Source: Mycolicibacterium llatzerense | Lineage (GTDB): Bacteria; Actinomycetota; Actinomycetes; Mycobacteriales; Mycobacteriaceae | Assembly: GCF_000878195.1 (NCBI RefSeq) | Contig: NZ_JXST01000054.1 | Span: 1 to 33,414 of the forward strand | Direction: 5' to 3' | Length of the DNA: 33,414 bases | In this document: positions 1 through 7,520 of the stretch, one piece after another | Layout of the letters: each line of letters starts with the position of its first letter | How positions within the stretch are numbered: position 1 is the first letter of the stretch | Position numbers and translations under genes: made by a program | The notes under the pieces: model-generated | The model's database searches: none | Told to the model about the DNA's origin: nothing | The model's input: the letters and a program-made list of their open reading frames with translations, nothing else

Positions 1-1006
1 AGCCTTCCTCCTCGAGCAGCCCGACCACCTTCTCGCCACCCTGCCAGCCCGCGGTGTACTGGCCGCGAGAGGTGTTCTGGTCCACCGGTTCTGCCAGCCG
101 AGTCGCCGAGAGCACTTTGATCTTCTCAGCCTGCAGTTCCGCGGGGCTGAAGCTGACCGGCTCTTCCATGGCGGTCAGCGCGAGCAGCTGCGTCAAGTGA
201 TTCTGGATGACGTCGCGGGCCGCGCCTACGCCGTCGTAGTAGCCGCCACGCCCACCCAACCCGATGTCCTCGGCCATGGTGATCTGCACGTGGTCGACGT
301 GGTGCGCGTTCCAGATCGGGTCGAACAGCTGGTTGGCGAAGCGCAGCGCCAGGATGTTCTGCACCGTCTCCTTGCCCAGATAGTGGTCGATGCGGAACAC
401 CGACGACTCGGGAAAGACGCTGTTGACCACCTTGTTGAGCGAGCGGGCGCTCTCCAGGTCATGACCGAACGGCTTCTCGATGACGACCCGGCTCCACCGG
501 TCGTCCTCGGGTCGGGCCAGCCCCGAGGTGGACAGCTGCTCGCACACCGTGGGGAAGGCCTTCGGGGGAATCGACAGATAGAAGGCGTGGTTGCCGCCGG
601 TGCCTCGTTCGGCGTCGAGCTTGTCCAGCGTCTCCTTCAACCGCGCGAAGGAGTCGGCGTCGTCGAACGTGCCCTGGACGAAGCGGATTCCCTCGTTGAG
701 TCGGTCCCAGACCTCCTGCCGGAACGGCGTCCTGGCATGGGCCTGCACCGCCTTCAACACGATGTCGCCGAAGTCCTCGTCCTGCCAGTCGCGTCGCGCG
801 AAACCGACCAACGCAAACGTCGGCGGCAGCAGGCCGCGGTTGGCCAGGTCGTAGATCGCCGGCATCAACTTCTTGGTCGCCAGGTCACCGGTCACCCCGA
901 AGATGACGACCGCACACGGACCCGGGATACGAGGCAACCGCTTGTCGAGCTTGTCCCGCAGCGGGTTACCCCAATCGGCTGGTGCGGCACTGCTGCTGCT
1001 GCTCAT
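1..1006 (-). CDS. zwf: Glucose-6-phosphate 1-dehydrogenase, 3' part cut by the window edge
   Basis: Oxidises glucose-6-phosphate to 6-phosphogluconolactone with NAD(P)+, the entry step of the oxidative pentose phosphate pathway in the cytosol. I translated it directly from the minus strand: about 335 residues are visible of a family usually near 510, so the C-terminus lies beyond position 1. Visible motifs are the nucleotide-binding GVTGDLATKK (residues 37-46), EKPFGHDL (177-184) and the active-site RIDHYLGKE (205-213, with the catalytic His). The ATG at 1006 overlaps the tal stop codon as ATGA, so translation is probably coupled, and zwf is the distal known gene of the pgi-gnd-tkt-tal-zwf operon. 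In mycobacteria opcA and pgl often follow zwf, but that lies outside the window. Confidence 0.95.
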   Translation of the reverse strand, partial: MSSSSSAAPADWGNPLRDKLDKRLPRIPGPCAVVIFGVTGDLATKKLMPAIYDLANRGLLPPTFALVGFARRDWQDEDFGDIVLKAVQAHARTPFRQEVWDRLNEGIRFVQGTFDDADSFARLKETLDKLDAERGTGGNHAFYLSIPPKAFPTVCEQLSTSGLARPEDDRWSRVVIEKPFGHDLESARSLNKVVNSVFPESSVFRIDHYLGKETVQNILALRFANQLFDPIWNAHHVDHVQITMAEDIGLGGRGGYYDGVGAARDVIQNHLTQLLALTAMEEPVSFSPAELQAEKIKVLSATRLAEPVDQNTSRGQYTAGWQGGEKVVGLLEEEG

Positions 1007-2118
1007 TTCTTTTCGTCGAGCTGACCCTGGGTGGCCTCGAGAAGTTCATGCCAGGACTTCTCGAACTTCTCGACGCCCTCGTCCTCCAGCACGATGAACA
1101 CGTCGGCGAGGTCGATACCGATGGCTTCGAGTTCGTCGAACACTTCCTGGGCGGCGTCGGCGGTGCCGGACAGGGTGTTACCGGTGACGACGCCGTGGTC
1201 GGCCACGGCATCCATCGTCTTCTCGGGCATGGTGTTGACCGTGTTCGGCCCGACCAGTTCGGTGACGTACAGGGTGTCGGAGTAGTCGGGATTCTTTACG
1301 CCCGTCGACGCCCACAGCGGCCGCTGCACCAGTGCACCATCGGCTTTGAGCACCTCGAACTCCGCTCCCCCGACGAAGACCTCTTCGTAGGCGGCGTACG
1401 CGAGGCGGGCATTGGCGACGCCGGCCTGACCGCGCAGGGCCAGTGCCTCCTCGGAGCCGATCTTCTTCAGTCGGGCGTCGATCTCGGAGTCCACGCGGGA
1501 GACGAAGAACGACGCCACCGAATGGATCTTCGAGAGGTCATGTCCGGCCTCCTTGGCCTTCTCCAGACCCTTGAGGTACGCGGTCATGACCAACTTGTGC
1601 CGCTCGACGGAGAAGATCAGCGTGACGTTGACCGAGATACCTTCCGCGATCACCGCGGTGATCGCGGGCAGCCCCTGCTCGGTCGCGGGGATCTTGATCA
1701 GCACGTTGGGCCGGTCGACGATCTTCCACAGCTCGATGGCCTGCTGGATCGTCTTGTCGGTGTCATGAGCCAGGCGTGGGTCGACCTCGATGGAGACCCG
1801 GCCGTCGACGCCGCCGGAACTCTTGTAGATCTCGGCGAACACGTCGCAGGCGTTGCGGACGTCGTCGGTGGTGACGGTGCGGATGGCGGCATCGACGTCG
1901 GCGCCGCGCTCGGCGAGCTCGGCGATCTGCGCGTCGTACGCGGTGCCCTTGGACAGGGCGGCCTGGAAGATCGACGGGTTGGTGGTGACGCCGACAATGC
2001 TCTTGGTATCGCGCAGTTCGACCAGGTTGCCCGATGTCAACCGGTCGCGGGACAGGTCGTCGAGCCATACCGAAACCCCGGCAGCGCTCAGGGCCGCCAG
2101 GTTGGAATTCTGTGTCAT
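1003..2118 (-). CDS. tal: Transaldolase
   Basis: Transfers a dihydroxyacetone unit from sedoheptulose-7-phosphate to glyceraldehyde-3-phosphate in the non-oxidative pentose phosphate pathway. The product is 371 residues, the size of the long actinobacterial transaldolases. The Schiff-base lysine is K142 in NVLIKIPAT. GVTTNPSIF (residues 43-51) and SVNVTLIFS are family landmarks. It ends in an ATGA overlap with zwf and starts 51 bp after the tkt stop. The C-terminal motif VEKFEKSW recurs in degraded form in a second transaldolase remnant near 9.6-9.9 kb. Confidence 0.95.
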   Translation of the reverse strand: MTQNSNLAALSAAGVSVWLDDLSRDRLTSGNLVELRDTKSIVGVTTNPSIFQAALSKGTAYDAQIAELAERGADVDAAIRTVTTDDVRNACDVFAEIYKSSGGVDGRVSIEVDPRLAHDTDKTIQQAIELWKIVDRPNVLIKIPATEQGLPAITAVIAEGISVNVTLIFSVERHKLVMTAYLKGLEKAKEAGHDLSKIHSVASFFVSRVDSEIDARLKKIGSEEALALRGQAGVANARLAYAAYEEVFVGGAEFEVLKADGALVQRPLWASTGVKNPDYSDTLYVTELVGPNTVNTMPEKTMDAVADHGVVTGNTLSGTADAAQEVFDELEAIGIDLADVFIVLEDEGVEKFEKSWHELLEATQGQLDEKK

Positions 2119-2169
2119 TTCGCTTACCTCATCCTCTGGTTGTCAGTGTGAGTTGGTGGTGGGTGAGAA

Positions 2170-4263
2170 CTAGTTGGCGATGGAGCGTTGCGCGGCGGCG
2201 GCGACGGCTTCCGGGGTGAACCCGAATTCACGGAACAGGGTCTTGTCGTCGGCGGATTCGCCGTAGTGCTCGATGGAGACGATCTCGCCGGTGTCGCCGA
2301 CGAGCTTGTGCCAGCTCTGGGCGACGGCGGCTTCGACCGCGACCCGTGCCGACACCGACGGTGGCAGGACGCTGTCGCGGTACTCCTTGGGCTGGCTCTC
2401 GAACCACTCGACGCAGGGCATCGAGACGACGTAGGCGGTGATGTCCTTCTCCGCCAACAACTTCTTCGCCTCCACCGCCAAGTGCAGCTCCGAACCGGTG
2501 CCGATGATGATGACGTCGGCGTCGTCGGCGGGGGCTCCGCCGCCGAGGACGTAGCCGCCCTTGCTGACACCTTCGTAGTCGGTTCCTTCCAGGACCGGGA
2601 TCCCCTGCCGGGTCAGGATGAAGCCAACCGGGCCGCTGCCGTTGCCCCGCGCGATGATGTTGCGCCAGGCGTAGGCGGTTTCGTTGGCATCGCCGGGCCG
2701 CACCACGGACAGGTTGGGGATCGCGCGAAGTGCGGCGAGGTGTTCGACCGGCTGATGGGTGGGACCGTCCTCGCCGAGCCCGATCGAGTCGTGGGTCCAG
2801 ATGTAGATGGTGTCGATGTCCATCAGCGACGCCAGCCGGACCGCGCCGCGCATGTAGTCGGAGAACTGCAGGAACGTGCCGCCGAAGGCACGCGTCGGCC
2901 CGTGCAGCACGATGCCCGACAGGATGGAACCCATGGCGTGTTCGCGGATGCCGAAGTGCAGCACCCGGCCGTACGGGTCGGCGGTGTAGTCTTTCGTCGA
3001 GATGGACGCAGGGCCAAACGATTTCACGCCCTCGATGGTGGTGTTGTTGCTTCCCGCCAGGTCGGCCGAGCCGCCCCAGAGCTCGGGCAGCTTCGGCGCG
3101 ACGTCGTTGAGCACCTGGCCGAAGGCAGCGCGGGTGGCAAGCGCCTTGGAACCCGGTTCCCAGTACGTCACGTCGGAATCCCAACCGTCAGGGAGTTCCT
3201 CGGCGGTCAGGCGGTCCAGCAGCTTCTTGCGCTCGGGCTCACGCTCGGCCCAGGCGTCGAATTCCGGCTGCCACTTCTCGTGGGCCTCGCGGCCGCGGTC
3301 GACCAGCTTGCGGGTGTGCTCGATGACCTCGGGACGGACCTCGAAGGTCTTCTCGGGATCGAAGCCGAGGATCTTCTTGGTGGCGGCCACTTCCTCGTCG
3401 CCGAGCGCCGAGCCGTGCACGCCGCCGGTGTTCATCTTGGTGGGGGCGGGATAGCCGATGATGGTGCGCACCGAGATGAAGGACGGCTTGTCGGTGACGG
3501 CTTTCGCCGCTTCGATGGCTTCTTCAATGGCGGTGACGTTTTCGCCGCCCTGAACCTCTTGGACATGCCAGCCGTACGCCCGGTAGCGGGCGGGCACATC
3601 TTCGGACAGCGCGATGTTGGTGTCGTGCTCGATCGAGATCTGGTTGTGGTCGTAGAACACGATCAGATTGCCGAGCTCCTGGGTGCCCGCCAGCGACGAC
3701 GCCTCGCTGGTGACGCCTTCTTCCATGTCGCCGTCGGAGGCGATCACGTAGACGAAGTGGTCGAACGGGCTGGTGCCCGGCGCCGCGTCGGGATCGAACA
3801 GGCCCCGCTCGTAGCGGGCGGCCATCGCCATCCCGACCGCTGACGCCAGGCCCTGGCCGAGCGGGCCGGTGGTGATCTCGACGCCCTTGGTGTGCCGGAA
3901 CTCCGGGTGACCGGGGGTTTTCGACTTCCAGGTTCGCAACGACTCGATGTCTTCGAGTTCCAGACCGAATCCGCCCAGGTAGAGCTGGATGTAGAGCGTG
4001 AGGCTGCTGTGCCCGCAGGACAGGATGAACCGGTCGCGGCCGAGCCAGTGCACATCGCTGGGGTCGTGGCGCATTTGCCGCTGGAACAGCGTGTACGCCA
4101 ACGGCGCCAAGCTCATTGCGGTGCCGGGGTGGCCGTTGCCGACCTTCTGGACCGCGTCTGCCGCCAGCACGCGCACCGTGTCGACGGCGACTGAGTCGAC
4201 GTCGGCCCAGTCTTCGGGATGGTGCGGCTCGGTCAGGGCCGAGATCTCTTCCGTTGTGGTCAC
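2170..4263 (-). CDS. tkt: Transketolase
   Basis: Thiamine-diphosphate enzyme that moves two-carbon ketol units between sugar phosphates, linking the pentose phosphate pathway to glycolysis. Family marks are GNGHPGTAMSLAP near the N-terminus, the thiamine-binding stretch around ASDGDMEEGV, and the pyrimidine-domain segment WGGSADLAGSNNTT. An ATG lies seven codons upstream (4284), but I chose the GTG at 4263: a GAGGAG ribosome-binding site sits about 8 bases before it, and the protein then begins MTTTEEISAL, the usual mycobacterial start. That gives 697 residues, normal for the family. It lies about 100 bp downstream of gnd and 51 bp upstream of tal, in the same operon. Confidence 0.95.
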   Translation of the reverse strand: MTTTEEISALTEPHHPEDWADVDSVAVDTVRVLAADAVQKVGNGHPGTAMSLAPLAYTLFQRQMRHDPSDVHWLGRDRFILSCGHSSLTLYIQLYLGGFGLELEDIESLRTWKSKTPGHPEFRHTKGVEITTGPLGQGLASAVGMAMAARYERGLFDPDAAPGTSPFDHFVYVIASDGDMEEGVTSEASSLAGTQELGNLIVFYDHNQISIEHDTNIALSEDVPARYRAYGWHVQEVQGGENVTAIEEAIEAAKAVTDKPSFISVRTIIGYPAPTKMNTGGVHGSALGDEEVAATKKILGFDPEKTFEVRPEVIEHTRKLVDRGREAHEKWQPEFDAWAEREPERKKLLDRLTAEELPDGWDSDVTYWEPGSKALATRAAFGQVLNDVAPKLPELWGGSADLAGSNNTTIEGVKSFGPASISTKDYTADPYGRVLHFGIREHAMGSILSGIVLHGPTRAFGGTFLQFSDYMRGAVRLASLMDIDTIYIWTHDSIGLGEDGPTHQPVEHLAALRAIPNLSVVRPGDANETAYAWRNIIARGNGSGPVGFILTRQGIPVLEGTDYEGVSKGGYVLGGGAPADDADVIIIGTGSELHLAVEAKKLLAEKDITAYVVSMPCVEWFESQPKEYRDSVLPPSVSARVAVEAAVAQSWHKLVGDTGEIVSIEHYGESADDKTLFREFGFTPEAVAAAAQRSIAN

Positions 4264-4362
4264 AAGCTCACTCCTCGATGGCAAATCATTTGTCCCCGAT
4301 CGACGTTCACAATGCGGTCTCCAGATGGATGTGTCGCGTGCGCGACGGACTGGTGGCTGGAT

Positions 4363-5394
4363 CTACTTCTGTTCGGCATGGCCGCCGAATTCGCTGCGCA
4401 TGGCGGACACGATCTTGTCGGTGAAGTTGCCGAGTTGTCGGGACTCGAATCGCTCGAAGAGCGAGGTCGTGATGACGGGGGCCGGAACACCCTCGTCCAC
4501 CGCGGCGAGGACCGTCCACCGGCCTTCGCCGGAGTCGGATACCCGCCCGCTGAATTCGTCGAGTTCGGGTGAGCGGGCCAGCGCGTTGGCGACCAGGTCG
4601 ATCAGCCATGATCCGACCACCGATCCGCGCCGCCAGACCTCGGCCACCTCGGCGATGTCGATGTCGTATTGATAGGCCCACGGGTCGCGCAGCGGGGTGG
4701 TCTCCGCGTCCACGGCTTGGGTTGCCTTGCCGGCGTCGGCGTGCTTGATGATGCTGAGCCCCTCGGCGATCGCGGCCATCATTCCGTATTCGACCCCATT
4801 GTGGACCATCTTCACGAAATGCCCTGCCCCACTTGGCCCGCAGTGCAGGTACCCGTCGGCGGCGGTGCCGGCGTGGCTATCCCTGCCCAAGGTTGGCTCA
4901 ACGGATCCGGCGCCGGGGGCGATCGTCTTGAAGATTGGGTCGAGCCGGTTCACGACTTCGGATTCCCCGCCGATCATCAAGCAGTAGCCGCGATCGAGTC
5001 CCCACACCCCGCCGCTGGTGCCGCAGTCCACGTAGTGAAGGTCCTGGGTCACCAGCTGCTGGGCCCGGGTGATGTCGTCGCGGTAATAGGAGTTGCCGCC
5101 GTCGATCACCGTGTCACCGGGCGCCAACAGGGGGACGAGCTCGTCGAGGGTCGAGTCGACAATGGCCGCCGGCAGCATCAGCCACACTGTCCGGGGCTGT
5201 TCCAGCTTCTCGACGAGGTCCACCAGTGATGCGGCCCCGGTCGCCCCGTCGTCTGTCTCGAGCTTCTCGACCGCGTCGGGGTTGACGTCGTAGACGACGC
5301 AGCGGTGCCCGTCGCGGATCAGGCGCCGAGCAAGGTTGGAGCCCATCCGGCCTAGCCCGACCATACCCAGCTGCATTGATGTGCCAGTTGCCAT
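4363..5394 (-). CDS. gnd: 6-phosphogluconate dehydrogenase (decarboxylating), short Gnd2/YqeC type
   Basis: Oxidatively decarboxylates 6-phosphogluconate to ribulose-5-phosphate, producing NAD(P)H. The N-terminal Rossmann fold carries GLGRMG (residues 13-18). IDGGNSYYRDD, CGTSGGVWGL and the catalytic-lysine segment HFVKMVHNGVEYGMM follow. At 343 residues it belongs to the short class (about 300-350) rather than the 470-residue class, like mycobacterial Gnd2. An in-frame GTG at 5409 overlaps the pgi stop codon. I prefer the ATG at 5394 because an AGGAAG ribosome-binding site lies about 8 bases before it. Cofactor preference (NAD or NADP) cannot be read confidently from the sequence. Confidence 0.92.
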   Translation of the reverse strand: MATGTSMQLGMVGLGRMGSNLARRLIRDGHRCVVYDVNPDAVEKLETDDGATGAASLVDLVEKLEQPRTVWLMLPAAIVDSTLDELVPLLAPGDTVIDGGNSYYRDDITRAQQLVTQDLHYVDCGTSGGVWGLDRGYCLMIGGESEVVNRLDPIFKTIAPGAGSVEPTLGRDSHAGTAADGYLHCGPSGAGHFVKMVHNGVEYGMMAAIAEGLSIIKHADAGKATQAVDAETTPLRDPWAYQYDIDIAEVAEVWRRGSVVGSWLIDLVANALARSPELDEFSGRVSDSGEGRWTVLAAVDEGVPAPVITTSLFERFESRQLGNFTDKIVSAMRSEFGGHAEQK

Positions 5395-5405
5395 GTTCTT
5401 CTTCC

Positions 5406-7031
5406 TCACTTAAGTGATCGGTAGCGCTGGATCAGCTTGTTGGTCGACGAGTCGTGGTCGAGTTCGGGTTCGGCATCGCTCTGTAACCCCGGCAGGATCG
5501 CCACGGCCAGTGCCTTGCCTAGCTCGACGCCCCATTGGTCGAAAGAGTTGATGCCCCAGATGGTTCCCTGCGTGAACACGCTGTGCTCGTAGAGCGCCAC
5601 CAGTGCGCCGAGGATGTGGGGGGTCAAGACCTGCGCCAGCAGCACATTGGTCGGACGGTTTCCCTCCATGACCCGGTGCGGCACCACCGCCTCGGGAGTC
5701 CCGTCCGCACGGACCTCCGCCGCGCTCTTACCGAAGGCGAGTGCCTGGGCCTGGGCGAAGACATTCGACGACAAGATGTCGTGGTGGTCGCCCAGGGGGT
5801 TGAGGCCTTGGGCGAAGCCGATCAGGTCAACCGGTATCAGCGACGTTCCCTGGTGGATCAGCTGGTAAAAGCTGTGCTGGCCGTTCGTGCCAGGCTCGCC
5901 CCAGTACAGCGGACCGGTCTGGTAGTCCACGACCGTGCCGTCGAGGGTGACGTGCTTGCCGTTGGACTCCATCGTCAGCTGCTGCAGATACGCGGGAAAG
6001 CGCTTGAGGTACTGGTCATAGGGCATCACGCCGACCGCAGAGGCCCCGAAGAACTCCACATACCAGACAGTGAGCAGGCCCATGAGCACAGGGAGGTTTC
6101 GCCGCAGCGGCGTGGTGCGGAAGTGTTCGTCCATCGCGTGCAAACCGGCCAACATTTCGTTGAACTGATCGGGCCCGAGTGCCACCATCGTGGACAGGCC
6201 GATGGCCGAATCCATCGAGTACCGACCCCCGACCCAGTCCCAGAAGCCGAACATGTTCGCGGTGTCGATCCCGAACTGCGACACCCGCTCGGCGTTCGTC
6301 GAGACGGCCACGAAGTGCTTGGCGATCGCGGACTCGTCGCCCAGCTGGGCAAGCACCCAATCCCGCGCCGAGGTGGCATTGGTCAACGTCTCCAGGGTCG
6401 TGAACGTCTTCGACGACACGATGAACAGCGTCTCTTCTGCTGACAGGTCCCTGGTGGCTTCCACGAAGTCCGTCGAGTCCACGTTGGAGACGAACCGGAA
6501 TGTCAGATTGCGCTCGGAGTAGTGGCGCAGCGCCTCGTAGGCCATTACCGGGCCCAGGTCGGAACCACCGATGCCGATGTTGACGATGTTGCGAATCGGC
6601 CTGCCGGTATGGCCTTTCCATTCACCCGAACGGATCTTGGTGGCGAACTCGGCCATCCGGTCCAAGACGTCATGCACTTGGGCGACCACGTCGACCCCGT
6701 CGACCATCAGCGTGGCGTCTTTCGGCATACGCAGTGCCACATGCAGAACCGCACGGTTCTCGGACACGTTGATCGGCTCGCCGGCGAACATCGAGTCGCG
6801 GCGCTCCTCGAGACCGCACTGCTGGGCCAACTCGACTAGCAGATCGACGGTTTCATCGGTGATGCGGTTCTTGGAATAGTCCAGGTAGAGTCCGGCCGCC
6901 TCGGCGTTGAACCATTCGCCGCGATCGGGGTCGTCGGCGAACAGGTCACGTAGATGGCGGTTCCCGATCGAGGCGTGGTGGTCGGCGAGAGCGGCATAGG
7001 CGGGGTGAAGACGCAACGGTGAATCTGGCAT
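5406..7031 (-). CDS. pgi: Glucose-6-phosphate isomerase
   Basis: Interconverts glucose-6-phosphate and fructose-6-phosphate, so fructose-6-phosphate made by transketolase and transaldolase can be cycled back to the zwf substrate. The product has 541 residues, close to the mycobacterial norm. Both family signatures are visible: DWVGGRYSMDSAIGLS in the middle and INSFDQWGVELGKALA near the C-terminus, plus NIGIGGSDLGP in the sugar-phosphate-binding region. The ATG at 7031 has GAGGAC about 6 bases upstream. It is the first gene of the five-gene operon, and the stop overlaps the alternative gnd GTG. Confidence 0.95.
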   Translation of the reverse strand: MPDSPLRLHPAYAALADHHASIGNRHLRDLFADDPDRGEWFNAEAAGLYLDYSKNRITDETVDLLVELAQQCGLEERRDSMFAGEPINVSENRAVLHVALRMPKDATLMVDGVDVVAQVHDVLDRMAEFATKIRSGEWKGHTGRPIRNIVNIGIGGSDLGPVMAYEALRHYSERNLTFRFVSNVDSTDFVEATRDLSAEETLFIVSSKTFTTLETLTNATSARDWVLAQLGDESAIAKHFVAVSTNAERVSQFGIDTANMFGFWDWVGGRYSMDSAIGLSTMVALGPDQFNEMLAGLHAMDEHFRTTPLRRNLPVLMGLLTVWYVEFFGASAVGVMPYDQYLKRFPAYLQQLTMESNGKHVTLDGTVVDYQTGPLYWGEPGTNGQHSFYQLIHQGTSLIPVDLIGFAQGLNPLGDHHDILSSNVFAQAQALAFGKSAAEVRADGTPEAVVPHRVMEGNRPTNVLLAQVLTPHILGALVALYEHSVFTQGTIWGINSFDQWGVELGKALAVAILPGLQSDAEPELDHDSSTNKLIQRYRSLK

Positions 7032-7081
7032 GTGATGTCCTCTTCGAGGGTCGGCGTCGGTGGGTCGGTGTTGGAGGCTCG

Positions 7082-7113
7082 GACGAGGTCACTACGCGGG
7101 TAGTGACCTCGTC
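7082..7113. promoter_or_regulatory. Perfect 14-bp hairpin upstream of the pgi operon
   Basis: Left arm GACGAGGTCACTAC (7082-7095), a four-base loop and an exactly complementary right arm (7100-7113). It ends 51 bp before the pgi start. No T-run follows on either strand, so it is not a classical intrinsic terminator. It could be a U-less terminator closing upstream transcription, a leader structure of the pgi mRNA, or an operator. Confidence 0.6.
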
Positions 7114-7284
7114 TGCGTGCAGTTCCTCGCGGGTCAGGTTGGGGAAGGCCGTGCGGTGGCCCTCGAACGTCGTCTCCAACGCCCGCCGAGCCTGCTCGCC
7201 GGGGGAGGTAATGCTTGAGGCGAAACTGTCGTAGACAGTGGCGGGGACATGGAAGTCGGCCTCCACGCGCGTTGTCGTCGGCAT
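7114..7284 (-). CDS. Possible small ORF upstream of pgi
   Basis: An ATG at 7284 opens a reading frame whose first 57 or so residues (beginning MPTTTRVEADFHVP) look more protein-like than the rest. The frame then runs through the 14-bp hairpin and on into pgi in another frame, becoming low-complexity and arginine-rich. There is no clear ribosome-binding site and I do not recognise the family. It may be a real small gene whose 3' end decayed, or chance. The remainder of 7032-7520 holds nothing else I can name; the promoter of the pgi operon is probably here. Confidence 0.25.
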
Positions 7285-7520
7285 TCGGGATGGCTGCGCG
7301 ATGCTCGAATCATGTTGATCGTGACGGTATCGACGTCGGATCCATCTGAAACAACTTGTGCGACAGAGTAAGTGATCGCCCAGGCCAGATCACCCATTGA
7401 GCGAGCTCGAGGAGTGGTCCGTTGGGGTGCCCGTTCACCTGGGGTGTTCATTCGTCTGTTCTTTTCACTCCGTGGTTTGTAGCGCGGACGGTGGTCGGTG
7501 CGGCGGCGGAGATGAGTCGT

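Noticed and set aside
982..2151. Long plus-strand frame of 389 codons opposite tal
   Set aside because: It is antisense to the well-supported tal gene and its sequence is the arginine/aspartate/glycine-rich shadow typical of GC-rich DNA.
2188..3843. Plus-strand frame of 551 codons opposite tkt
   Set aside because: Antisense shadow of transketolase; no family features and no ribosome-binding site.
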